Shown: positions 44,580 to 53,073 of the stretch, one piece after another
Layout: the number at the start of each line of letters is the position of its first letter
Numbering within the stretch: position 1 is the stretch's first letter
Source: Clostridiales bacterium
GTDB taxonomy: Bacteria > Bacillota > Clostridia > Christensenellales > Aristaeellaceae
DNA: 64,000 nt
Assembly: GCA_012837525.1 (NCBI GenBank)
Contig: DUQZ01000013.1
Location: 1 to 64,000, forward strand
Direction: 5' to 3'
Position numbers and translations under genes: made by a program
The notes under the pieces: generated by a model
The model's input: the letters and a program-made list of their open reading frames with translations, nothing else
The model's database searches: none
Told to the model about the DNA's origin: nothing

Positions 44580-46343
44580 ATGGTTAGAAACACCGTTTGG
44601 CTTTGCCGTCCTTACTGGAAGTATGGCAGGATGTATTCCCTTTTGTTTATTCTGTTGGGCGTTGCCATCACCCCCATCGCGGATTTTATTTATGTGTACT
44701 TTCCCAAGCTTGTTGTAGATTTGCTCAACCAGGGCAAGCCCTTTGGCCAGGTGGCGCTGTATGCTGGCGTGGTCCTCTTGATCTCCTACGCATTGATTTT
44801 GGCCCCCATCATCAGCGATGCCTATTTGCAAAAGAAAAACAAGGCCATTGGCCTGAAGATCAAACGGGATATCTATGAGAAGGCCCTGCGGATAGACTAT
44901 CAGTACATCGACAACCCGGAATACTATGACAAGTACACCTGGGCATTGGATGAATACAGCGATCAGGCCAAAGCCGCCCTCAATTTAGTCAAGCGTTTCT
45001 TTACGCTTGTCGCTTCCATCGGCGTCCTGTTTGCGCTGATTGCCAGCACAGCGCCCTGGATTCTTCTGCTGGATTTTGTCCAGTTGTTTTTGCATGCCCA
45101 AATCTTCAAGTACGAGAACAAGGTCAATATTCAATACAAGGCCGACCTGGTGCCGGTGCGCAGGCGCTTGTCCTACTTCCACCGCATCTTTTATCAAAAG
45201 GAATACGCTGCGGACTTGAAATCATCGCCTTTGAGTAAAAAGATCTTTGGCAAATATGAAATCGCAAGCCAAAAAGATGTTGAAATCACAGAAACCTACA
45301 GCAAAAAGTTAAGCTTTTACAATTTCTTACATGAAACAACCTTCTGTTTGACGGAGTTTATTATCATCATCTACCTTATTCATGCCATCTCCACCGGCAG
45401 AATCGCAGAGGTTGGGCTTTACATCACGATGATTCTGGCCTTTTACAGAATTGATGAGAAGCTGGTCTTTATGCTGCAGACTTTTTCAAGCGCGCATGAA
45501 CTGTCGCTGAATTCGGAGAAGATACAAGCATTCTTTGCAATTGAGCCGAAGATTGAGGTGGAGGCAAAAGATGGTTCACTGACCTCACCAAAAGGGCCCT
45601 TCTCCGTTGAATTCAAGGACGCTGCCTTCTCCTACGAGAATTCGGACTTTTCCGTTTCTGGATTCAACCTTTCCATTAAACCGGGGGAGAAAATCGCCAT
45701 TGTCGGGGAAAACGGCGCCGGAAAATCCACCCTCGTCAAATTGCTGCTCCGCCTTTATGATGTGTCAGGCGGCGCGATTTTAATCAATGGCCAGCCGCTG
45801 CCAGACTATGATATCTATGCGCTGCGCAAAAGAATTGGTGTCGCGTTCCAGACGCCGAATGTCTATGCCATGAGCTATGCGGAAAACATCGCGCTGTATA
45901 GCGACCTGAGCCGGGAGGACTTGGCGTCCATCACAGACCACCTGGGACTGACATCCATTCTAAAGAAGAATCAGGCTGATTTTGATTCAGAGCTGACCCG
46001 GGAGTTTTCAGAGGACGGCATCATGCTCTCGGGCGGGGAAACCCAGAAAATCGCGATTGCCCGCATCATGAAGGGCGACTTCGGGCTGCTCCTGCTGGAT
46101 GAGCCTTCCTCCGCCCTGGATCCCCTGAGCGAGTACAAGATGACGGAGCTTCTCCTGGGCGAAGCCAACAAGACCACAACCATCCTGGTTTCCCATCGCT
46201 TGTCCACCGTGCGGAGCGCTGACAAAATCGTTCTGGTCAAAAACGGAAAAATAGCGGAATGCGGTACGCACGCCCAGCTGATGGCGCTGGAAGGCAGCTA
46301 TTGTGAGATGTTTACCAAGCAGGCTGAACACTATCTGGCTTAA
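44580..46343 (+). CDS. ABC exporter, fused permease and ATPase
   Basis: A 587-residue half-transporter: six membrane segments in residues 1-320, then an ATPase domain with Walker A G-E-N-G-A-G-K-S-T (about 375), signature L-S-G-G-E-T-Q-K and Walker B L-L-L-L-D-E-P. It would act as a homodimer. The substrate is unknown; peptide or lipid export is typical. No clear RBS precedes ATG 44580. A five-codon open frame ATG-AAA-CAT-CTT-GGA-TAA (44562-44579) ends immediately before it, so start by coupling to this mini-ORF is possible. The sequence is less GC-rich than its neighbours, a hint of separate origin. Confidence 0.85.
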   Translation: MVRNTVWLCRPYWKYGRMYSLLFILLGVAITPIADFIYVYFPKLVVDLLNQGKPFGQVALYAGVVLLISYALILAPIISDAYLQKKNKAIGLKIKRDIYEKALRIDYQYIDNPEYYDKYTWALDEYSDQAKAALNLVKRFFTLVASIGVLFALIASTAPWILLLDFVQLFLHAQIFKYENKVNIQYKADLVPVRRRLSYFHRIFYQKEYAADLKSSPLSKKIFGKYEIASQKDVEITETYSKKLSFYNFLHETTFCLTEFIIIIYLIHAISTGRIAEVGLYITMILAFYRIDEKLVFMLQTFSSAHELSLNSEKIQAFFAIEPKIEVEAKDGSLTSPKGPFSVEFKDAAFSYENSDFSVSGFNLSIKPGEKIAIVGENGAGKSTLVKLLLRLYDVSGGAILINGQPLPDYDIYALRKRIGVAFQTPNVYAMSYAENIALYSDLSREDLASITDHLGLTSILKKNQADFDSELTREFSEDGIMLSGGETQKIAIARIMKGDFGLLLLDEPSSALDPLSEYKMTELLLGEANKTTTILVSHRLSTVRSADKIVLVKNGKIAECGTHAQLMALEGSYCEMFTKQAEHYLA

Positions 46344-46382
46344 CCAATTTGCCCCAAAACGCAAGATTCCAAAAAATAGGGC

Positions 46383-46411
46383 TTGCGCTTATCCTTTCAT
46401 TGTGATATGGT
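46383..46411 (+). promoter_or_regulatory. Promoter of rpmB
   Basis: TTGCGC, 17-bp spacer, TATGGT, about 65 bases before the start codon. Confidence 0.55.
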
Positions 46412-46475
46412 ATTTGGGCTGTCCCCGCGCGTGAGCAGTGAGCGCGCCAGGAGGACCCAAACGGAGGGAAGTCAA

Positions 46476-46694
46476 ATGGGTAAGTTTTGTGAAGTTTGCG
46501 AAAAAGGGGCTATGAGCGGCCATAAGATCAGCCACTCCGACCGCAAGAGCAACCGTGTCTGGGCACCCAATGTCCAGCGTGTTCGCGTGCTGTTGAATGG
46601 CTCTCCCCGCCGGCTGTATGTTTGCACCCGTTGCCTGCGCAGCGGCAACGTCCAACGCGCGCTGCCGAGGATGTCCAGCAACACAGTAGCCTGA
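46476..46694 (+). CDS. rpmB: Ribosomal protein L28
   Basis: A 72-residue large-subunit ribosomal protein. The zinc-binding version is visible: C-E-V-C near the N-terminus and C-T-R-C-L-R near the C-terminus, with the family motifs G-H-x-I-S-H-S and R-x-W-x-P-N-V-Q. Start ATG 46476 follows GGAGGG; the longer frame upstream has no family similarity. It has its own promoter and terminator. Confidence 0.95.
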   Translation: MGKFCEVCEKGAMSGHKISHSDRKSNRVWAPNVQRVRVLLNGSPRRLYVCTRCLRSGNVQRALPRMSSNTVA

Positions 46695-46711
46695 GCAGTT
46701 TTTCGCGCAAA

Positions 46712-46741
46712 GCCGTCCCACTGGGGCGGCTTTTCTCTTTT
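46712..46741 (+). terminator. Terminator of rpmB
   Basis: An 8-bp stem (46712-46719 / 46723-46730) containing one T-G wobble, then TTTTCTCTTTT. Confidence 0.75.
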
Positions 46742-46759
46742 GCCCCGGCGCGGTTTTGA

Positions 46760-46788
46760 TTGAATAAAACACGAAAAAACCGTATACT
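46760..46788 (+). promoter_or_regulatory. Promoter of ychF
   Basis: TTGAAT, 17-bp spacer, TATACT, about 33 bases before the start. Confidence 0.6.
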
Positions 46789-46820
46789 GATGACTGATTC
46801 GAAGAAGGAGTTCCTGTTGT

Positions 46821-47918
46821 ATGAAGTTAGGCATCGTCGGCCTGCCCAATGTCGGTAAAAGCACCCTGTTCAACGCCATCACCAACGCTGGCGCCCAAGC
46901 GGCCAACTATCCTTTTTGCACCATCGAGCCCAACACCGGCGTGGTCACCGTGCCGGATGAGCGGGTCGTATGGCTGGCGGACCTGTACCACCCCCGCAAG
47001 ACCACCTTTGCCACGGTGGAATTTGTGGACATCGCGGGCCTGGTGCGCGGCGCCAGCCGGGGCGAGGGCCTGGGCAACCGCTTCCTCTCCCACATCCGGG
47101 AGGTGGACGCCATTGTGCATGTGGTGCGCTGCTTTGATGACAGCAACATCGTCCACGTGGACGGCGAGGTGGACCCGGTGCGGGACATGGAGACCATCAC
47201 GCTGGAATTGATTTTGGCGGACATGGAAACCGTGCAAAAGCGCGGCGAAAAGGCGCGCAAGATGTTCAAAACCGGCGACAAGAAGTTTGAAGAAGAAGCG
47301 GAGCTGGCGGACAAGCTGCTGGCCACGCTGGAAAAAGAACTGCCGGCCAGGCTTTGCCCCTTGACACCGCAGGAGCGGGAAGTGGCCAACCACTGGTTCT
47401 TGCTGACGGACAAGCCGGTCATCTACGCTGCCAACATCGCGGAGGATGACATCACAAACAACCCCGAAACCCTGCCCATGGTGCAGGCCGTGCTCAAAAA
47501 AGCCAAGGAGGAGCAGGCGGAAACCGTCGTCATTTCCGCCCAGATTGAGGAGGAGATCGCCAGCCTCCCGGAGGACGAAAAACAGGCCTTTTTGGACGAG
47601 CTGGGCATCCGCCACAGCGGGCTTGACCGCTTGATTCACGCCAGTTACCGCCTGCTGGGCCTGATCTCCTTTTTAACGGTAGGCGAGGACGAGTGCCGCG
47701 CCTGGACCATCAAATCCGGCTTCAAGGCCCCGCAGGCCGCGGGCAAGATCCATACCGATTTTGAGCGCGGGTTTATCCGGGCCGAAATCGTCCCCTTTGA
47801 CACCTTGCGCCAATACGGCACCATGGCTGCCTGCCGTGAAAAAGGCCTGGTGCGCAGCGAAGGAAAGGAGTATGTGATGCAGGACGGCGATGTGACGCTG
47901 TTCCGCTTCAATGTGTAA
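46821..47918 (+). CDS. ychF: Redox-regulated ATPase YchF (OLA1 family)
   Basis: Obg-related P-loop protein that prefers ATP and binds ribosomes. The 365-residue product has G-L-P-N-V-G-K-S-T (residues 7-15), D-I-A-G-L-V-R-G-A, the altered G4 region A-A-N-I-A, and the C-terminal TGS domain ending [12 protein letters not shown]. Start ATG 46821 follows AAGGAG. The ATP-grasp gene begins three bases after its stop. Confidence 0.95.
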   Translation: MKLGIVGLPNVGKSTLFNAITNAGAQAANYPFCTIEPNTGVVTVPDERVVWLADLYHPRKTTFATVEFVDIAGLVRGASRGEGLGNRFLSHIREVDAIVHVVRCFDDSNIVHVDGEVDPVRDMETITLELILADMETVQKRGEKARKMFKTGDKKFEEEAELADKLLATLEKELPARLCPLTPQEREVANHWFLLTDKPVIYAANIAEDDITNNPETLPMVQAVLKKAKEEQAETVVISAQIEEEIASLPEDEKQAFLDELGIRHSGLDRLIHASYRLLGLISFLTVGEDECRAWTIKSGFKAPQAAGKIHTDFERGFIRAEIVPFDTLRQYGTMAACREKGLVRSEGKEYVMQDGDVTLFRFNV

Positions 47919-47921
47919 GCG

Positions 47922-48929
47922 ATGAGCAAACTGAGCTATTTTTTCAAGCGCCTGGTGCGCATTGACACCCAGCGCTTCCGCGAGACCTTCCGTGAGCTGC
48001 GCAGGATCACCGGCAAAAACCCCGTGTCCCTGGCGCTTGATTTGCTCATCTGCGGCGTGCGCTACAACGCGGGCTATATGGATTATAAGATCGCGCGGAT
48101 GGACAGGCTGAACCACGCCCAGCGGCAGACCGTCATCACCCGCGGCATCAGCAACGGCATCGTCGCGCGCATGAACGACAAGGCCTACTGGCACACCTTT
48201 GATGACAAGTGCGAGTTTAATGAGGTCTTCGCCAAATGGGTACAAAGACAGTGGCTGCGCTTTGACAGCGCCGCCACCAAGGAGCAGCTGGCCGCGTTTT
48301 GTGAGGGCAAAGGCCCCCTGTTTATCAAGCCGCTGCAAGGCTCAAGCGGCGTGGGCGTTGAGCGGGTGGAGCCCGCGGATTTCGCGGACATGGACGCCTT
48401 TTACAAGCGCCTGCGTGACAAAGGCGACTGCATTGTGGAGGAAACCGTCATCCAGCACGAGGAGATGGCCAAGCTCTACCCCGGCAGCGTCAACACCGTG
48501 CGCATCGCCACCCTGCTGGGGGATTTGGACGAAGGCCTGGTCTACGCCTTTGTGCGCATCGGCAACGGCCGGGTGATGGACAACGTGGACGCCGGCGGCA
48601 TGGCCGCGCGGGTAGACATGGAAACCGGCGTTATCAACACCGTGGCTGCCGACAAACAGGGACACGAGTACAACCGCCATCCGCTCACGGATGCCGTCAT
48701 CACCGGCTTTCAGCTGCCCTATTTTGAGGAAGCCAAGCAGATGTGCCTGGAGGCGATGCGCGTAATCCCCCAGGTGCGCTTTGTGGCCTGGGATGTGGCG
48801 CTCACGCCCGATGGACCGCGGCTGATTGAGGGCAATTCCTTCCCCAGCCACGCGGTGCCGCAGTTTGCCGCGCACTACCCGGACGGCATTGGCATCCTGA
48901 CGGAATTTAAGCGCTTTATAACAATTTAA
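47922..48929 (+). CDS. ATP-grasp protein of the sugar-transfer-associated type
   Basis: A 335-residue protein with an ATP-grasp core: F-I-K-P-L-Q-G-S-S-G-V-G-V, E-E-T-V-I-Q-H, S-V-N-T-V-R-I-A-T and the metal-binding end L-I-E-G-N-S-F-P. This resembles the sugar-transfer-associated ATP-grasp family linked to capsule and exopolysaccharide genes, but no such genes are next to it. It probably ligates a carboxylate to an amine or hydroxyl. Start ATG 47922 has a weak RBS and lies 3 bases after ychF, so translational coupling is likely. Confidence 0.75.
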   Translation: MSKLSYFFKRLVRIDTQRFRETFRELRRITGKNPVSLALDLLICGVRYNAGYMDYKIARMDRLNHAQRQTVITRGISNGIVARMNDKAYWHTFDDKCEFNEVFAKWVQRQWLRFDSAATKEQLAAFCEGKGPLFIKPLQGSSGVGVERVEPADFADMDAFYKRLRDKGDCIVEETVIQHEEMAKLYPGSVNTVRIATLLGDLDEGLVYAFVRIGNGRVMDNVDAGGMAARVDMETGVINTVAADKQGHEYNRHPLTDAVITGFQLPYFEEAKQMCLEAMRVIPQVRFVAWDVALTPDGPRLIEGNSFPSHAVPQFAAHYPDGIGILTEFKRFITI

Positions 48930-49002
48930 GGTTCATGCATGAAAGCGCCCTTCCCGCGCGTTTGATGGTTGAACCAAACTGACACCAAAGGAGTGAAACA
49001 AG

Positions 49003-50445
49003 ATGGATTTGGTCAAAACCTTATTGGTATATATGACCGTATTGGTCACTTCCTCTACCATGTTCAGCCCGGCACTTACCCCGATGCCGGCGGATTACGC
49101 GACGGCCACACCGCCCGTTGTGACGGCAACGCCCTATATCCCGCCGGCGACGCTGTCCCCCACGGCGACAGCCGCGGTGACGGCCACCCCGGCCATGACC
49201 ACCCTGTATGTGGGTGACCGGGGCGACAATGTGCGCAAGATGCAGACCCGGCTTAAGGAGCTGGGCTACCTGACGGACAAGGTGGACGGCGTCTTCGGCA
49301 AGAACACCCTGCGCGCGGTGGAGCGCTTCCAGAAGTACAACAACCTGACAGTGGACGGCATCGCGGGCGCCAAGACGCTCAACAAGCTGTACAACGACCG
49401 CAATGTGGTGTTTGCCCCGGTGGACGTTACCCCTTCGCCCACGCCCACCCAGCGGCCGCCGGCCACCGCCAATGTGCCCATTTACTATATGTCCACCACC
49501 GGTGAGCGCATCTATACCGATGTGGTCACCCTGTCTGAGGGCAGGACCACCCTGCGCGCCAACCCCGCCCGGGTGCCCGCGGGCTATGTGCTCACCAGCC
49601 CCGAGCAGGTCACCGTGACCGTTGCCAGCAATGGCACGCCCACGCCTGGCTCCGTCACCTTTACCTATCAAAAGCCGGCGGACCCGACCACAGCGCCGAC
49701 AGATCCGCCGACCACTGCGCCGACGGATACACCTGTCCCGCCAACGGACACGCCGGTGCCGCCGACCGATACGCCGGTCCCACCGACAGATACGCCTGTC
49801 CCGCCGACGGATACACCTGTCCCACCGACAGATACGCCGGTGCCGCCGACAGATACCTCAGTCCCGCCGACAGATACGCCGGTCCCGCCGACGGATACGC
49901 CTGTCCCGCCGACCGACACCCCAGTCCCGCCGACGGATACACCCGTCCCCCCGACCGATACGCCCGAACCCACCGCGCCGCCGGCCACCAAGGTGCCCGC
50001 GTTGCCGGAGTACCAGTCCATCCGCTTCAAGGACGGCAACTACCCGGTCTACACCGGCCCCGGCAAGGACTACTACCGGGTGGATAAAGCCACCGTTGGC
50101 GGCGGCGTCTGCCGCCTGTACGGCAGCGATGGCGATTGGCTGCTGATGGGCTACGGCACCAGCGACGGCGGCTACCGCATCGGCTACATCACCAAGGACG
50201 CGCTGCCGGATGACATCAAGACCGACCCGCTCACCTTCAGCGCCAACCAGGTCAAATTGACCAAGGAAGCCCGCATGATTGATGACCCCATCATCAACGC
50301 CAAGCAGATCGGCCGCCTGCCTGCAGGCAGCACCGTGACCGTGCTGGCCTACCTGGAGGACGGCAACAACTGGGCCTACATCGAGGTAGCGGACTTCAAC
50401 GACCAGCCCGCGCGCGGCTTCATCAACCGCAACAACTTTGAGTAA
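49003..50445 (+). CDS. Secreted peptidoglycan-binding protein with TDTPVPP repeats and SH3 modules
   Basis: A 480-residue exported protein. A hydrophobic N-terminus (residues 1-25) serves as signal or anchor. A peptidoglycan-binding-1 domain covers about 65-130 ([25 protein letters not shown]). A small beta domain (about 155-225) is followed by about 12 tandem heptads T-D-T-P-V-P-P (encoded at about 49725-49970) and two SH3-like modules homologous to those in the gene at 826. Start ATG 49003 follows AAAGGAG. It probably sits in the cell wall; the repeat acts as a flexible stalk. Confidence 0.85.
   Translation: MDLVKTLLVYMTVLVTSSTMFSPALTPMPADYATATPPVVTATPYIPPATLSPTATAAVTATPAMTTLYVGDRGDNVRKMQTRLKELGYLTDKVDGVFGKNTLRAVERFQKYNNLTVDGIAGAKTLNKLYNDRNVVFAPVDVTPSPTPTQRPPATANVPIYYMSTTGERIYTDVVTLSEGRTTLRANPARVPAGYVLTSPEQVTVTVASNGTPTPGSVTFTYQKPADPTTAPTDPPTTAPTDTPVPPTDTPVPPTDTPVPPTDTPVPPTDTPVPPTDTPVPPTDTSVPPTDTPVPPTDTPVPPTDTPVPPTDTPVPPTDTPEPTAPPATKVPALPEYQSIRFKDGNYPVYTGPGKDYYRVDKATVGGGVCRLYGSDGDWLLMGYGTSDGGYRIGYITKDALPDDIKTDPLTFSANQVKLTKEARMIDDPIINAKQIGRLPAGSTVTVLAYLEDGNNWAYIEVADFNDQPARGFINRNNFE
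49725..49970 (+). repeat. 21-bp tandem repeat encoding T-D-T-P-V-P-P
   Basis: Eleven clear units plus a degenerate one, in frame within the wall-binding protein. Units differ mostly at third codon positions. Copy number could vary between strains. Confidence 0.85.
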
Positions 50446-50470
50446 ATCCTAAGTACGCATCAACCAATAT

Positions 50471-50502
50471 ACCGTCCCGGGCGCCTGCCTGGGACGGTTT
50501 TG
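50471..50502 (+). terminator. Terminator of the wall-binding protein gene
   Basis: Stem ACCGTCCC / GGGACGGT (50471-50478 / 50491-50498), then TTTTG overlapping its end. Confidence 0.7.
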
Positions 50503-50527
50503 TTACCAGCGGGAACTGCGGGCTTCC

Positions 50528-50556
50528 TTTACAAAATTTGGGCGCCTTGCTACAAT
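50528..50556 (+). promoter_or_regulatory. Promoter of the tat operon
   Basis: TTTACA, 17-bp spacer, TACAAT, about 27 bases before the first tat gene. Confidence 0.6.
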
Positions 50557-50583
50557 CCCAATATCACATGAAAGGTGGCAAAC

Positions 50584-50913
50584 ATGTTCAACATTGGCCT
50601 GTCCGAACTCATCCTCATCCTGCTTGTCGCCTTTTTAATTGTCGGCCCCAAGGACCTGCCCAAAGTGGCGCGCGCCCTGGGCCGTTTTACACGCTTCCTC
50701 AAAACCAAATGGGGCGAGTTTCTGGCCGAGACCGAACTGGATGAGACGGTGGCGGAGTTCAAGGCCGCCGAGCGCGACATCAAGCGCACCGTGAAGGACT
50801 TAAACCCGCTGGATGAGGTCAAGGAAGCGCAGGACATGGCGCGCAGCGCCTTTTCTGGCAACGACAGCGCCAACTCACCTACCACTGAGGAGAAGAAGGA
50901 GGATCAATCATGA
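50584..50913 (+). CDS. TatA/TatB-family translocase protein, TatB-like
   Basis: Part of the twin-arginine translocase that exports folded proteins. The 109-residue protein has one N-terminal membrane helix ([15 protein letters not shown]) followed by [13 protein letters not shown], the hinge and amphipathic helix of the family. The G-P-K-D-L-P hinge and longer acidic tail look more like TatB than TatA. The start was set at ATG 50584; a GTG nine bases upstream falls in the RBS. It overlaps the next tat gene (ATGA). Confidence 0.8.
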   Translation: MFNIGLSELILILLVAFLIVGPKDLPKVARALGRFTRFLKTKWGEFLAETELDETVAEFKAAERDIKRTVKDLNPLDEVKEAQDMARSAFSGNDSANSPTTEEKKEDQS

Positions 50914-51098
50914 GACTGGGCCCGCTTGAGATTATACTGATTTTGGTATTAGCCCTGGTATTGTTTGGCGGCAAGAAGCTGGCCGGCGTCGGCAAGGCGC
51001 TGGGGCAAAGCATCCGGGAGTTTAAAAAGGAAGTCGGCGACGGGAAGGACGGCGAAAAGCAGGACGACCCAAGTAAAGACACTGACACCAAAGCGTGA
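50910..51098 (+). CDS. tatA: Twin-arginine translocase subunit TatA
   Basis: A 62-residue protein with the TatA layout: one membrane helix (about 5-19), hinge F-G-G-K-K-L, amphipathic helix [14 protein letters not shown], and a short charged tail. TatA forms the pore-like assembly of the export machine. It overlaps the TatB-like gene by 4 bases and precedes tatC by 22 bases. Confidence 0.88.
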   Translation: MRLGPLEIILILVLALVLFGGKKLAGVGKALGQSIREFKKEVGDGKDGEKQDDPSKDTDTKA

Positions 51099-51120
51099 TT
51101 GAAGGACGCCTGAGGTGCCA

Positions 51121-51882
51121 ATGAGCAAAGCCAAACGCAAAAAAGAACAGGCAGAGAACCAGCAGGGTTTCGCAAGCCATTTACTGGCGCTGCGCAGCAT
51201 GATGCTGCGCATGGCGCTGATGGTGTTTGCCGCCTTTTTGCTGGTTTTTTATGTGTTTAACCGCCCGCTGGTGGATTTCATCCTGCAGCCGGTTGTTGCC
51301 CGCGGCGTTCAGGTGATCGCCACCCGGGTGAGCGAATCATTGATGATGCAGTTCAAGTTAAGCCTGGTGGCCGGCCTGGTCATCAGCATGCCCTTTTTGA
51401 ACTGGGAGATCTGGCGCTTTGTCGGCCCAGCCCTTTACCCCAAGGAGCGCCGCGCCTACTGGGCGCTGCTGCTGACCACCATCACGCTGTTTTTTGTGGG
51501 CGTGGCCTTCTCCTACCTCACCGTGTTCCCGCTGGCAGTCAACCTGTTTTATGAGGCGGGCGAGGGCATCGCCACCTCCATGTGGTCGGTGGAAGGCTAT
51601 TTCAACTTTATCCTGTCCTTCGTGCTGCCCTTTGGGCTGATGTTTGAACTGCCCGTTGTCATCTACCTGCTGGTGCGCAGCGGCCGGGTAACGGCTGCCG
51701 GGATGGGGCGCGCGCGGCGCTACTTTATGCTGGGGGCGGCGGTTGCGGCGGCCGTGTTAACCCCGCCTGATGTGGTGTCCCAGATGCTGCTGCTGCTGCC
51801 CATCCTCCTTTTGTATGAGATCAGCACGCTGATCGCGCGCTTTATCAAACCCAGGGAACGGACAGAAGAGGCAGAAGCCTGA
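51121..51882 (+). CDS. tatC: Twin-arginine translocase subunit TatC
   Basis: The receptor subunit that binds the twin-arginine signal. The 253-residue protein has six hydrophobic segments and family regions H-L-L-A-L-R near the N-terminus, F-V-G-P-A-L-Y-P-K-E-R, F-S-Y, F-G-L-M-F-E-L-P-V and L-T-P-P-D-V-V-S-Q. Start ATG 51121 is preceded by GAGGTG. Last gene of the tat operon, with a terminator at 51926-51951; a Tat substrate gene follows. Confidence 0.93.
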   Translation: MSKAKRKKEQAENQQGFASHLLALRSMMLRMALMVFAAFLLVFYVFNRPLVDFILQPVVARGVQVIATRVSESLMMQFKLSLVAGLVISMPFLNWEIWRFVGPALYPKERRAYWALLLTTITLFFVGVAFSYLTVFPLAVNLFYEAGEGIATSMWSVEGYFNFILSFVLPFGLMFELPVVIYLLVRSGRVTAAGMGRARRYFMLGAAVAAAVLTPPDVVSQMLLLLPILLLYEISTLIARFIKPRERTEEAEA

Positions 51883-51925
51883 GGCCTCCAGTCCTGCAAA
51901 AAGCATCTTAAAATCAGGAAACCAG

Positions 51926-51951
51926 CCGCCCGCCGCCAATCGGGCGGTTTT
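51926..51951 (+). terminator. Terminator of the tat operon
   Basis: Stem CCGCCCG / CGGGCGG with an 8-nt loop, then TTTTCG. Confidence 0.7.
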
Positions 51952-52009
51952 CGTCCCAGCGGGTCTTCAAATCCAGCCCGCGTAAACGATTTAGACGGCC
52001 CGCGCTGCC

Positions 52010-52038
52010 TTGACACCCCTTTGTCAAACGAATAAAGT
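52010..52038 (+). promoter_or_regulatory. Promoter of the Tat-substrate gene with a -35 dyad
   Basis: TTGACA, 17-bp spacer, TAAAGT. The -35 is one arm of a perfect 6-bp inverted repeat, TTGACA then TGTCAA six bases on, which could be an operator. Confidence 0.55.
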
Positions 52039-52072
52039 GGTAGGGTACCAAGTATTTTAAGGAGGAAACAAC

Positions 52073-52702
52073 ATGGAACATCTCCAATCCCGCCGTGATT
52101 TTCTCAAGACCTCTGCCAAAGTAGCGGCAGGCGTCGCCCTGGTCTCTGCAGGCCGTCCCCTTCTGAACGCCAGCGCGGAAGCCATTGCGGCCCCGTCCTA
52201 TCCCTTCCCCTACAAACGGATCGATCCGGACGTGGCGGAAGAGCGCGGCTACAGGGCCTATTTTGAAAAAGGCGGCTGCGCCCGCGGCGCCGCCGATGCC
52301 CTGATTGGCCAGTTGGCAGATGATGTTGGCTATCCCTTCAACCAGATTCCGATTGACATGTACGCCAATGGCGCCACCGGTTACGGCGCGGGCAGCCTGT
52401 GCGGCTCCCTGGCCGGCGCTGTGAACATGATTGGCCTGGTCTGCGAGCCCGACGACGCCAAAAAGATCACCCAGGAACTGTTTGCCTGGTATCGCAAGGC
52501 CGAACTGCCCATCTACCAGCCCAAGATGAAGAGCGTCACCACCGTGGCCAATTCCGTCAACTGCATGGAATCCGTCAGCCACTACATGGAAGCCACCGGT
52601 GCCAAAATGGGCGATGACTCCCGCAAGGAGCGCTGCGCTGGCGTGACCGGCGACACCGCCAAGAAGACAGCGGAGCTGCTCAACGCGCACTTCGGCGTCT
52701 GA
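52073..52702 (+). CDS. Tat-exported C_GCAxxG_C_C family protein
   Basis: A 209-residue protein with an N-terminal twin-arginine signal, S-R-R-D-F-L-K (residues 6-12), a hydrophobic core and cleavage near A-I-A-A. The mature part has the cysteine pattern of the C_GCAxxG_C_C family: G-G-C-A-R-G, S-L-C-G-S-L-A-G-A, C-E-P, N-C-M-E-S and R-C-A-G. Such proteins are thought to bind a redox cofactor or metal cluster; the exact role is unknown. Its place directly after tatC suggests it is the main Tat substrate. Start ATG 52073 follows AAGGAGG. Confidence 0.85.
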   Translation: MEHLQSRRDFLKTSAKVAAGVALVSAGRPLLNASAEAIAAPSYPFPYKRIDPDVAEERGYRAYFEKGGCARGAADALIGQLADDVGYPFNQIPIDMYANGATGYGAGSLCGSLAGAVNMIGLVCEPDDAKKITQELFAWYRKAELPIYQPKMKSVTTVANSVNCMESVSHYMEATGAKMGDDSRKERCAGVTGDTAKKTAELLNAHFGV

Positions 52703-52723
52703 TAAAATCCGACACTCCAATTG

Positions 52724-52752
52724 CCCCGAAGCCAGCCCGGCTTCGGGGTTTA
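52724..52752 (+). terminator. Terminator of the Tat-substrate gene
   Basis: A 10-bp stem CCCCGAAGCC / GGCTTCGGGG with a 5-nt loop, then TTTA. The U-tract is short. Confidence 0.65.
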
Positions 52753-52924
52753 TCGTATCGACAAAGTGTCTGCGGACACTTTGTCGGTTTGGAGGAACCG
52801 GCATTTTCGCTTGCGAGCTATGCTCGCGGTCAGCGAAAATGCGTGGAATGCATTGCTACGCAATGCCCCGCCCGCCCGGCAGAGCCGAGCGATACGATTA
52901 CAGTCAGAGGACTGCGCCCTCTGA
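52752..52924. repeat. Multi-hairpin intergenic element
   Basis: The gap 52703-53073 holds no gene but this dense structure. An outer 9-bp pair (ATCGTATCG 52752-52760 with CGATACGAT 52890-52898) encloses four hairpins in series: ACAAAGTGTC/GACACTTTGT with a TGCG loop, CGGTT/AACCG, ATTTTCGCT/AGCGAAAAT with an inner GCGAGC/GCTCGC, and GCATTGC/GCAATGC. A further TCAGAGG/CCTCTGA hairpin follows to 52924. It may be a REP- or MITE-like repeat or a structured RNA. No second copy is in the window. Confidence 0.55.
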
Positions 52925-52949
52925 AACTCCCCAGATTTAGTTTGTCCAT

Positions 52950-52970
52950 AGTCTCATCTTGAGACTTTCT
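52950..52970 (+). terminator. Short hairpin before the DUF4342 gene
   Basis: AGTCTCA / TGAGACT with a TCT loop, then TTCTAG. Weak terminator or the last hairpin of the neighbouring element. Confidence 0.35.
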
Positions 52971-53073
52971 AGCACCAGGGTTTTTCATCATTTTCTAATG
53001 ATTCCTGCGCTTTTCCCTTAATCAAGCCGGGTTATGATGCCATCAGACCACAAGGTTATGAGGAGGAAACACA

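Noticed and set aside
49725-49970. Regular 21-bp repeats resembling a small CRISPR or satellite array
   Set aside because: The repeats are in frame, encode T-D-T-P-V-P-P and have no unique spacers.
52721-52924. Small plus-strand open frame over the multi-hairpin element
   Set aside because: The sequence is explained by nested inverted repeats; no RBS or plausible protein.
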